A stretch of DNA of 25,000 bases from Owenia fusiformis (taxonomy: Eukaryota > Annelida > Polychaeta > Sabellida > Oweniidae): positions 1 through 25,000 of the forward strand of contig CAIIXF020000210.1 of the NCBI GenBank assembly GCA_903813345.2. Direction: 5' to 3'. Below the pieces are notes generated by a model. That model worked only from the letters and a program-made list of their open reading frames with translations. It was not told where the DNA came from and did not search any database. A program made the position numbers and the translations under genes. Each line of letters starts with the position of its first letter. The stretch's first letter is position 1. Positions 1 to 11,100 of this stretch are shown piece after piece.

Positions 1-1198
1 GTTATACCACACCAGAGATGCTTTTGTACTAGACCATTCCATTATCAGTAGCTGCGTTTACCAAGGGTGATAAAACAATACATAGAATAAATCCTGAAAT
101 ATCAATGGGACTTTAAAACTTCACTTTAAAGCCAATTGTTATTTCAGAATTCATGATTTATACAAATAGTTCACATATTTTTTTAACTTCCGTTATCTTG
201 AATGATAATACAGAATTTCTATATTCTTTCATTACCAGTTCACATATGATAATCTTTGTGTTATTAAAAGCACACATGTAATAATCCTTACAATCTTAAA
301 TTAGAAAAGCCACATTTTGTAGAAATCTAATGAAACCAAGAACTAGCTGATAATCTAGAACAAGCTAAGTCTCCAGCATTTTTGAAGACCGACACAACAC
401 TCTCTACGAAGATTAAATTTTAGAATCAATAGTTCGACATAATCTATGCAAAAAATAACACAGTCAAAGTAGCACCATACACTGCACACCTAAGCAGTTA
501 TAACATTTAAACATAGTCTACTGAACAGCTCTTGAGGTAATCCTCCATTAATTTACCACTAGACATGTTAGCTCAGCCCTATGCAGTAGACTACATAGAG
601 TTGTCCCTGGTTAATCTGGCATACTGTAACCCAATGAAAAATTTTGGCTTACGTGAAATAATAAATTCTTCAAAATAATGCCAAAGGAGTAAAAGGAATA
701 AGGTTCAAGGAAGCCAGATTTACCCGGAAAATTCAAATTAATTGTACATATGTGTTGGGATCTGTCAGTTGTAAGTCAGATGACAACATTTATCATCATA
801 GCTTACAACAACCAGTTACCAGTTGACATTAATTGTACATAAATAGAATGTTATTATAACATGATTTGAATATTGCAATCACAGGCTTCAAATGTATGCA
901 AGTGTTGCGTTTATTTAATAACCATTCAGAAAACCATATTTCATTTTCGATTAATTTCATTACATTGAAATAGAATCAATTATGAGGTTGAAATCAACAT
1001 ATCTTTAATGTGATAGAAACAATGAGGAACATAGATTTTTTAATACATTTTCACTCCCTACACTATCTTGGGAGATCGTGAGTTCAAAAAATGCAATTAG
1101 GTTAAAAAGCCATTTAAACCAAGAAACAAGGTCTAATCCACATTCCACAGCTTGTCAACTTCATATCAAGAACTACAATGTTGTAGTTTAAATGAGAT

Positions 1199-1455
1199 CA
1201 AGTGAGTCAAGGGTTGATCAAGTGGGTCAAGGGTTGATCAAGTGAGTCAAGGGTTGATCAAGTGGGTCAAGGGTTGATCGATTGGGTCAAGTGTTGATCA
1301 AGTGAGTCAAGGGTTGATCAAGTGGGTCAAGGGTTGATCAAGTGAGTCAAGGGTTGATCAAGTATATCAAGGGTTGATCAGGTGAGTCAAGGTTGACCAA
1401 GTAAGTCAAGGGTTGATCAGGTAAGTCAAAGGTTAATCAAGTGAGTCAAGGGTTT
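1199..1455. repeat. 20-bp minisatellite downstream of the SPEN stop codon
   Basis: About 13 tandem copies of gggttgatcaagtgagtcaa. Several neighbouring units alternate between agtgagtcaa and agtgggtcaa, suggesting a 40-bp dimer as the expansion unit for part of the array. The last copies are decayed (one is shortened). The array lies about 600-860 nt past the stop, in the 3' UTR or just beyond it. Confidence 0.95.
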
Positions 1456-1458
1456 GAT

Positions 1459-1510
1459 GAGTTAAATTAAATCATTAAAACCTTTAGTTTAACTGAAGTT
1501 AATTTAACTC
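1459..1510. repeat. Perfect 12-bp inverted repeat next to the minisatellite
   Basis: gagttaaattaa at 1459-1470 is the exact reverse complement of ttaatttaactc at 1499-1510, with a 28-nt loop. It begins right after the 20-bp array. It could form a hairpin in a SPEN 3' UTR, but no function is shown. Confidence 0.7.
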
Positions 1511-1637
1511 TTACTCTTCTTTTGCCAGTACCCCAATGACGTAGATCTTCCATTATTCTGCCCTTTTATGGTATCAGTGTGTCAGATCTCCATCATATAC
1601 TCCGGAAATGTGAAATATTCTGCACACATTTCATGCG

Positions 1638-1660
1638 TTTATTATATCCAGTGATTTATT
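1638..1660 (-). promoter_or_regulatory. Two candidate polyadenylation signals (AATAAA)
   Basis: AATAAA occurs on the minus strand at 1638-1643 and 1655-1660, about 400 nt past the SPEN stop. Another copy lies at 910-915, beyond the minisatellite. This hexamer is common by chance in AT-rich DNA, so which one is used, if any, cannot be told from sequence. Confidence 0.3.
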
Positions 1661-2055
1661 TATGTCCATTTTAAATGTAATACTAGTTAATATCTCATGA
1701 TTAACATTTAGCCCTAATGAAATCATGACATTTCCACATTCTCTAATGACATCTTCATTATGGCATTGTAGGCAAATGCCACATTGATGCTTACTGTCGT
1801 TTCTGGCATTGGCTGCCTTCTATACTAAAACAATCTAGATATTCTCAGATATATTCCTCTGGTATGCACTTAGATAATACGAAACCACAATATCCAATGT
1901 TTACATGGTAGCCACCACAATGACTGCCATGCCAACGTTGCCACCATAACAATCCAGTTGTCAGTTGTTAAGATAGCTACCAGGAAAATATCCATCACAA
2001 TAATCCAGCTTGTTGCTATGACACAATCTTAATTTTAGTTTATCGCCACAACTGT

Positions 2056-2184
2056 TTAGACTGTAGCCACAACAATGAGAAGATGTGCCACATCAGCAAC
2101 ATTGTGTATCCACTCAGGGGCTATTTGGGCCAGGTTAGCTTGGGTGAACTCGCATGGTGGGAACACATGGACCACATAAGCTGG
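2056..2184 (-). CDS. SPEN: SPEN last coding exon: end of SPOC and stop codon
   Basis: The acceptor is GTGTTTCAG. It encodes PAYVVHVFPPCEFTQANLAQ and ends HLLIVVATV, then TAA at 2056-2058. Human SPEN ends at the same point (LMIVIASV), so the C-terminus is complete. The open frame extends upstream to a methionine at 2310, but that part lies in the preceding intron. Confidence 0.96.
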   Translation of the reverse strand, partial: PAYVVHVFPPCEFTQANLAQIAPEWIHNVADVAHLLIVVATV

Positions 2185-5100
2185 CTGAAACACAGGTAAT
2201 AATACAATGAATGACAGAAGCAAAACAATGAAGAACTTGATATACATTTCATCTTTAAAATTAGTTCTCTTGACATTTTTAATAGCTTTGCTCGAAGTGG
2301 CATTCATCAAAATCTTCCCTTTGTTTAGACTGACTGTCTCCCATGTTGAACATAATTTAGGCGAATTATTTAAAACTTGTGGCTTGCTTCAGGCACTTGT
2401 GCAACCCCCACTCAACCCCACTAACAAGATACAAACCTTCTCTATATACTAGTATATATTCTGGGCAAGGGACTATACAAATTGGAAGGAATCACACTTT
2501 ATGCGAGACATATCAGACTATTTTTACGGGTCTATTCTAAATACAGTAGTACTTTTTGTACCTGTTGAGTCTGAGGATTCGATACATTCACTATGCCTGC
2601 TGCCTGCTTCTGTTGAAGATATTGTATAAATCCAGAGCTGAGTGCCTTTGTCTGTTGTAATACATCCATGTGGTCTCTGCCACATGGTAGGGCCAGCAGC
2701 ATGCAGTAGTCCTCTTCCATCTAAAACAGCAATAAAAAGCATGAAATGCTTAAACTATGTATCTCAGTCAATAAATGTGGATATACTTTCTATGATAGTT
2801 ATTACTAAATAGTAATGCAATTGTAACAATTGTAATAAAAAAATATTCTGAATTACCTCCTTGATATTTTAAGTTTTCTATGTCTGTATAACTTCGTTAA
2901 TTCAACTCCTTTCCAATCTAATTACATTCTAAAATGTGACATCTGCTTTGAAATCATAACAACATTAATATCTCCAGTAACACACCTGCATCCTCCTAGA
3001 GACACCCTCTAGTTGTTGTGGCTCCAGCCGCATCCTTTGATTGATCCTCAAGGGTGGAGTCCCCATATCTAAGGTGGGCTGGGGGAGGGAGAGATTCACG
3101 AGACGACGTGTGCCTGACACAAAGTGCATCTGTACTGCAGCACTCTCATTCTTCAGTCCCAACATGCCCTGCCACATAACTGGATACTTCTACAATATTC
3201 AAGTTATTTTCATAATAAGGTATGGCTCATGATATAGTTAGTTTAGTCAATGTATACAAAAATTCCCCAGATATAAAGGACCGCGAGTTGTTTGTAGAAT
3301 GAATCTGAGGAGCTTTTTCATGCATTTAGCTTGTGTTTTTCATCTAAAAAACATCAATACACTTTAAAACATTTTAATGACTATAAGATTGCACCATATA
3401 ATCCTAAAAAACATTTCTCATTTTCAAGGATTATCTATGGATTAACATCCAGTTATTGTTATTTTTCAACTCCTCATTGGCTTGTGATATAAACTAATAA
3501 GGTGTGTATTAATGATTTACTTTCCTGATATCTCAAAATCTGCTTATACCATTGGATTACTATGGAAAATTACTCCAAGAGAAAATTCTTGGGATTAAGG
3601 ATGGGGTACCATTTAAGCAATTTGAGAAATTATTGGCATACATGAAATCTATTTAAAACAGCATAAATATTATTCAAAAGCGCTCGTAATAATGATTCCC
3701 AGCCCTCTAAAGATAACAATACCTGGGTGTTAATCCATAGATAATCCTTGAAAATGAGAAATATATTTTAGAATTATATGGTGTAATCTTATAGTCAATA
3801 AAATGTTTTAAAGTGTATTGATTTATTAAAAATGATGTTTTCTTAACCTATGATGTGTCGTTGAAACAATTACACATTACATGGTATAACTATAAGATTT
3901 TCCTAATGCGATTAGATTTAAGTAAGGTTCATTGACTAATGGAGTTAATTAATACTTTAATGTTAACTAAATATGAAATAAATGAACTAGACTTACATGT
4001 AACATGCCTACAAGATGGTCTGTCTGGGGTGGTACGTCACAATTCAGGATCCTGGTGTGTAGACCTGGCATCATGGTGGGTGGCTGAGAGGGTGGGCGGG
4101 AGATTGGAGCCACAGCCTGTGAGCCTGGGTGGGAAGGTGGCCTCAACCCTGGGGACCTGGCATCGGGGTGGTCTATCTGGGCCCCCTGCTGCGGTGTAAA
4201 GTGCTGTGGGTGCTGGGGTACCATACCAGGGATCATATGACCCCCGCCCTGTAGATAGTCATGGGGCTGTATGGGATATGTCATACGTGGGTCTATAGGA
4301 AGACGCGGCAATCCCATTGTGATTCCACCCTGTGGGTAGGGCATGCCAGGGTGGTTAATCCGGAGATCACCCTGGTAGAATGGTTGAGGTACCCCAGGTT
4401 GGGTATCAGGGTTAGATGTATCAGGTCTCTGATCATGCCTGGCAGGGTCCTGAGAGCTACTGGTGGGCAGAGGGCTAGGCTGAGAGCCATCAGGCCTATA
4501 TGCTATCCTGTGGCCATCCGGGTATGGGTATGGTAAACGATGGGCAAATGTCCCTGGGGACTGTCTCTCCCCTTGTGTGGCCTCCCTATACTGTTGAGCA
4601 GCCATCTGATGTTGATGCTCAAGGGCGATCTTTTGCTGTGGAGACAACAATGGTTGGTGACTGGCTGCTGCCGCTGCAGCTATCCTCTCACGTTCAGCTG
4701 CAGCTAGCTGTTCCTGGGCTTCTCGTTCCCGTACCATATTTTCCATACGCTGAACCATAACCCGCTCTTGCTCATCCTTCTGAGCCTGTGCCTGACGTTC
4801 TCGTTCCAAAGCCAACTGACGACGCTCCCTCTCACGATCCCTCTCTTCACGCAACAACTGCTGGTGCCTCTCATTCATAGCCCCAGGGGAGGTGGTGGTT
4901 GGCTGTAACTGGAGTCGCTGCTGTTGTTGTTGAAGCTTCGAAGGCTGATTCAGGATTCCACGTAGCTCTGTGGCAGATGCTGACGGAGCAGGTGGATAGT
5001 GCTGATATGCCTGAGACAAAGGAGGTTGTGGACTTGGCTGTCTGATACTTGGACTAAGTTGGCTAAGCCCTGCAAACATAATATATATGAATGTATGTCC

Positions 5101-8100
5101 CTACTCGCATATACTCAACCACTCACTGAATATTCAATAAAAACTGAAACAAGACTGATCAGAAAACATCTGCTATGACTTAACAATCTAATGTTTTAAT
5201 TCTGACACTGATTTAAACAACATTTTCATTATCAAAATACAACTTTAATTGATCATACCTGCATGAATGGATGCATCATTAGAAGGCAAATGTTTAGGTG
5301 TGTTGTTGTCTCTGGGTGGGGGCATCTGTTGATTCTCTACCTTAGCACCCCCAGGGGAGTGCATTCCAGGACGCAAATGGGGGTTAGGTATTCTCTCGAT
5401 GACCTAAATGAAAAACAAAATCATGTTTCAAAAATAGAAAAAAATGGATACTTAACACAAGAAAAAACATTTATTGAACAGATTTGTATAATACCAGAAC
5501 AGACAAAAGATAACATACAAAAACAACAATGAATGAATCGCATTATGTTCACACACTGTACTCTTGAATCATAACAGGTTGACAGTTTCATAATTTAATC
5601 TACAGCAAAAAGGTCTATTAATATCAGAACAACCATAAAGGGGATATAAGTATTAAAAACAATATTTTTTTAGGAAAAGCATCGCATAAATCATCAACTT
5701 TTATGTCCTTAATAGCCACTCATCACCGAGAAAAATCAGAGAACAGTTTTAAATCCACCACATTGTACAAAAGCTTATGGATCTCCCTACACTTCAATAC
5801 TAAAAGTGCGTGTAATATCATCAGCAAACAAAATAAAACGTGCAAAGAAATAACAAATGTGCCAGTGCAAAATAAATAAACAAAAAGAAGCAGTACATAC
5901 AGTATTAACACTCACTTGTCCATTTGGGCTTAGCTCACGCTGTGCAACCTCAAATGGTGACATTGGTATGTTGACATGTATGCTGCCTGTAGGTGGGACC
6001 CTAGCATCTGGGGGTGGGGGCTTCATCACTGGCCCACCAGCCTTCTGTGTGGCATCATAGGCCTTCACTGGGTACCCAGCCTGTTGTAAGGCATTCATTG
6101 GATTCGCCTGGCTTACAGCAGGGGCTGAAATGAAAGTTGACATATCTGTATTATCAAGTGTTGGTCAACGATTGTATTGATGTATATGAACTTCTATGAA
6201 GCTGGCATGTTCAAATTGTACTCAATATGAACTGTACTCAATTCTGAATGTATTCAACACATACAGACTATATTCAACAAGTTTGATTACACTCAACATG
6301 TCTTAAATGCATTTAACATGTAGAGATTGTACTCACCATGTGATGTCTGTTGTATGACTGATGTGGGAGCTGCTGTCGAATGTGGTGAGGTAGTCTGTTC
6401 TGTGGGGGTCAGTGGTGTGCTACTCAGTGGAATGTGAGAGCCCCCACTAGCTGGTACAGGGCCTGACATAGTTGTAGCAGCTGTATGAGCCATCATCCCT
6501 GCACCCTCAGCTGCTGCACCTGTGTGTGGGGTGTGAGGAGCATTACCAGCATGGGGTAACATGTCATGACTGTGCATTCTTGCAGCTTTACGTTTTTTCG
6601 TCTCATACTGATTCTCTGGTTCCCCAGGCCCTTGTTCAGGGATTGTTGGTGAGTGGAACTCTCCTTTAGCTACAGCATCAATTACAGCATCAATATGCGA
6701 CATTACTGGTGATGACTTAAGTGGGCCCATGAAAGTACCAGACTCTGGCACAGATATACTCAATGGGATATCAGCCTTTATGGTAGTCAATAGCTGATTG
6801 GGAGACATCACTTGCTTCGTATTCATATCAGTCTTTGCAACATCAGCTGTGGGTTTCACAATGTTAGGGGTAGATGCAGCAACAGTAGGAGATTTCATTT
6901 CCTTCATAGCTTCATTAGAGAACTCTACAGGAGGTAAGATACTCTCTACCGCTTGCTGTGTCTGCTGATTTCCCTCACTCTTTGTCTTCTTCAATGGGGA
7001 CTCTTCTTCTGTGGTTGCTTTAGTCTCAGGATGTGCACCATCTTGGGATTTACGCTTTCTCTTGCGCTTTCCTTTCTTACCATCAGCTGGTGCATCAGGG
7101 GCCTTCATCTCAGCACGCACATTAGACAATACAGCAGCCACCTTCTCTTCAATCAGCTCTTTTTCAGTTTTGGGCTTAGGAACAACTGGGGGTTCTTGCT
7201 CAGGCTGTGGCTGTTCCGAGCCATCCTCATTTTTCTTCCATGTTTCATCAGATAATTTCTCCAGCTTTACCACTGGTTCTGGCTTGGCTGCTGTAGGAGT
7301 GGAGACCGGAACTTTGCCAGGAGACTGTGGTGGTTTCTGAATTCTAGGAGGAGTGCCTGGCTGCTTTGGTGGGACAGTTTTAGGTGATACAGACTTTGGA
7401 GAATTCCTGGGTGATGATTTTCTAGGTGCATCAGACAACATAACAAAATCTTCCCCCATGGTTTTCTTTGCCTTCAACCTTCGACCTCTCCTGAGTTTTC
7501 GGCTGTTCTCCTCATTCTCACTTGCTGCTTTGCCCCTGGTCAACATCTTAGTCGGAGGTGGTACTGTTTTACCCATAGGTTGTGGGGGCTTATTCTCAGC
7601 CTGCATGGGTAGAACCTTCTGCTGAGGTTCACATATTTGGGGAAGTTCAGGTTCAACTTTCTGACCTTGCAGCTCTAACGCTTCATTTGCAATCTTCTCA
7701 GCTATCACACCCTTCCCTGGCTTTCTTTGTCGTACTGACTTTCTTGGTTTAGGACTAGAGTCTGTTATATCAGTCTTGACTGCATCATTCAATTCAGTTG
7801 TGAATTTGCCATCAATGGGAGTCGATTGCTCCAATGGTAACGGTCTCGCGATGTCATTAATTGTGATAGGTGGCCCCTTTGGCTTTAGATATTCCTCGAT
7901 CTGTCTTTTCTCGTCCTCTTTCTGTCTCTCCATAGCAGCTTCTTTCTCAAGAATCTCAGCTTGCCTCAGCAAATCATCCTGGAAGCTCTGTGTTACATCT
8001 GCTACATCAGTAGGGCTGGGCTCTGGGATGACAGGTGAATCTACTTTCTGTGGAAGAGGATTTTCATCTATGAGCAACTTTGGAGAGTCTGGACTTTCCA

Positions 8101-11100
8101 GCTCTTCAGGCATAGGAGGTGGCACCAAGATAGACTGTGCTTGAGACATAGGGGGTTCAGGCAAGGGTAGGTCAGTTGGTACTTCTGGTTTGTTGTCCTC
8201 AGGTTTGTACTCACATTCCTGCTCAACAGGAACCTCATGTCCAACCACAGTTGTCTCAAGCATCTCTTCTTGACTGACCTCAGTAGTCTCTATAGTTGTT
8301 TCAATTACAGTCTCCTCAATGATACCAGATTCTTCCTTGGGTTTGTCATGTGTGGCCATGATTTGGAAGATGTTATCTCTGTTTTCATTGTCATCCCTGT
8401 TGTCTTCTTCACCCCAGGTGAGACCTGCATCAGCAGGAATTGCCTCAGGGGCACCATCCCTTTGCATCGACCAATCACTTTTGGATTCTGGTTTGCCTGA
8501 ACCTTGGTAAGTATCCTCGTATTTGGAAGAAGTCTCAACATCACTGAATAGATCAGGTTCAGATTGAAGCAGAGCATTAACACTGCTAATATCTTCTTCG
8601 GGGTTTTGTGGAGCATCAGCAACAGGTTCCTCCTCTACAGTTTCTTTCTGATCAATGTTCTTTTCCTCAGCTTCTTTAGGAACAACTTCTTGAGGTTGCT
8701 CGGGAGATGGCTTCTCAATAGATGATCTTTCAACTGACTGACGATCATGTTTAATCTTCGCAGGCTTTTTCTTAACATCTTTAGGACTTGGTGTTTCAAA
8801 TTCAAAGTTATTCTCAGGTTGCTTCTTAATCTTTTCTCTCTCTGGTGTGTTGGGTTTCACAGTTGGAGCATTGGCCTTAACAGGGGTGTTTGGTTTGAAC
8901 AGTGGTTCTTCTGGCTCCTGCTTAACTTTAGGTTCTGGTACATTTTCCTGTATAATTTGTGGCATGATATCAAACCTAGCCATGGCTGGTTTTCTATCCT
9001 TCTCAATGGAATCAGTTGATGCTCTCCTATCAACACTTTTTGATTTCTTCGCCTTTTTGGGTGTTTTATTTTCAACCTTTGGGAAATCAGGCTCTTGTTT
9101 TATATCTTTATTAGGTTCAAATTCAAATCCAAATCCATCAGCACTTTTGTCTTTAGAAGGTTCATGCAGTTTAGTTAAGCTTGGCTTCACATCATTGAAA
9201 TCATCATCATCAAAGTCAAAAACACTAAACTTAGTGTCGTTGATTTTGGAAGTTTCCCCACCCTTATTTTTAGCAATCTTTCCACCTTCAAGTTTTTCAA
9301 GGGACTTTCTCTTCTCCTGTTCAAATTCAGCCACTACTTTGTTGACTTTATCAATCTCAGACTCCTCTTTATCCTGTCCACTCTGTTTTGCTTTCAAGAT
9401 CTTGCTTAGATTTTTAGTGAGTGAAACAACGCTGGACGAGTTATCTTTTTGGCGATCTGACTCTGTGGAGCTCTCCCTCTTATTGGCTCTATCCCCCTTG
9501 CCTGGATGTTTGTGTTTCTTCTTAGATTCATCTTCATTGAGTCTAAAGCTATCTGGGCTGCAGTATGTGTTATCAACATCACTGGCAACTTTGGCAATAA
9601 TGTCATCAATATTGCTGCTGATTTTAGACTGCTCTTCAGATTTCATTGAAATTTTCTCTGGAGTAGTTTCAGCCTCAGATTCAGATGATGTAAATATGTC
9701 TGTAGCATTCAATTTCACACTTTTTGGCTTTTCAAGTTTCTTATTTGACTCTTGGTTTTCAGGTTTTGCATCTCTGAATAATGACTTGGTGTTGTCTTTT
9801 TCTGACTTACTTTCCCAAAGAGATTTGCTGGAGTCTTTTTCAGGTCTACTATCCCACAGCGATTTATGAGAATCCTTTTCCGGTGTCTTCTCCCATAAAG
9901 GCTTTTCAGGCTTATTGTCCCACAACGATTTATGAGAATCCTTTTCAGGCTTATTGTCCCACAACGATTTATGAGAATCCTTTTCAAGCCTATTGTCCCA
10001 CAATGATTTATGAGAATCCTTTTCAGGCCTATTGTCCCACAATGATTTATGAGAATCCCTTTCAGATCTATTGTCCCATATTGATTTATGAGAACCATTT
10101 TCAGGTTTATTATCCCATAGTGATTTACTGGAGTCATTTTCTGGCCACAATGACTTATGAGAATCTTTTTCTGTTTTGTTATCCCACAATGTTTTATGAG
10201 AATCTTTTTCTGTTTTGTTATCCCACAATGATTTATGAGAATCTTTTTCTGTTTTGTTATCCCACAATGATTTATGAGAATCTTTTTCTGCTTTGTTATC
10301 CCACAATGATTTATGAGAATCTTTTTCTGTTTTGTTATCCCACAATGATTTGTGAGAATCTTTCTCTGTTTTGTTATCCCACAATGATTTATGTGAATCT
10401 TTTTCTGTTTTGTTATCCCACAATGATTTATGAGAATCTTTTTCTGTTTTGTTATTCCATAATGATTTATGAGTTTCTTTTTCTCCCCTATTATCTGATT
10501 TATGAGAATCCTTTCTTGGTTTATTGTCCCACAATGATTTATGGGAATCCTTTTCTGATCTTTCAGTTTTGTTATCTTTCTCTGACTTCAGTTCTCTATC
10601 GTGCTTTGCCTTTATATCTCTATCAGACTTCTGCTTTTGGTCTCTTTCAGCCTTTGACTTGTTGTCTCTTTCAGATCTAACATGGGTGTCTGGTTTGTTA
10701 TGATCTCTCTCAGACTTCTCCACCTTGCTTTGGTCTTTCAATGGTCTTGATTTTTCAGTCTTATTTTTCTCTGGCTTACTATGGCTTGGTTTACTCTGTG
10801 ATGGTTTCGGCTTGAAGGTGAAAGGTTTTGCTTGATCAGGACGCAAAACATCAGGAGAATTGAAAGGTTCTGTATCAGATCCACCAGATCCCGATGTAGT
10901 AAACCTTAGACTATTAGACTGTTTCTTAGGTGTTACCTTATTCTTGGACTTCTCTGCATTATGTCGATTTGATATGTCATATCCTGAATCAGAATCAGAT
11001 GTTGTATCACTATCTGTAATAGACTTGGGTTTGTTTTTGTCTCTAGCTTTCTGTTTAGGTTTTGGCATAGTCTCTACCTTCATGCGGGGTATAGTAGTTG

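Larger units (their letters stand above)
1..2055. other. SPEN 3' UTR and downstream flanking DNA
   Basis: AT-rich, with no open frame of note on either strand. It holds the 20-bp minisatellite, the adjacent hairpin, candidate AATAAA signals and a short direct repeat of attaattgtacat (about 733 and 829). Close to the stop there are degenerate GCCACAACAATG-like repeats (about 1911-2090). The end of the transcript is not determined. Confidence 0.6.

Noticed and set aside
2985-3232. A short plus-strand frame over the SPOC exon
   Set aside because: Antisense shadow of the SPOC exon, with no homology of its own.
8847-9869. A 340-codon plus-strand open frame rich in Ser, Leu and Phe
   Set aside because: Antisense of SPEN coding sequence; Ser/Leu/Phe-rich reading is what Lys/Glu/Asp-rich sequence gives on the opposite strand. 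No domain is seen.
9781-10680. A 299-codon plus-strand open frame with YENLFLFCYPTMI-like repeats
   Set aside because: It is the antisense reading of the 39-bp repeat in the SPEN giant exon. The repeat length is a multiple of three, so every frame stays open.
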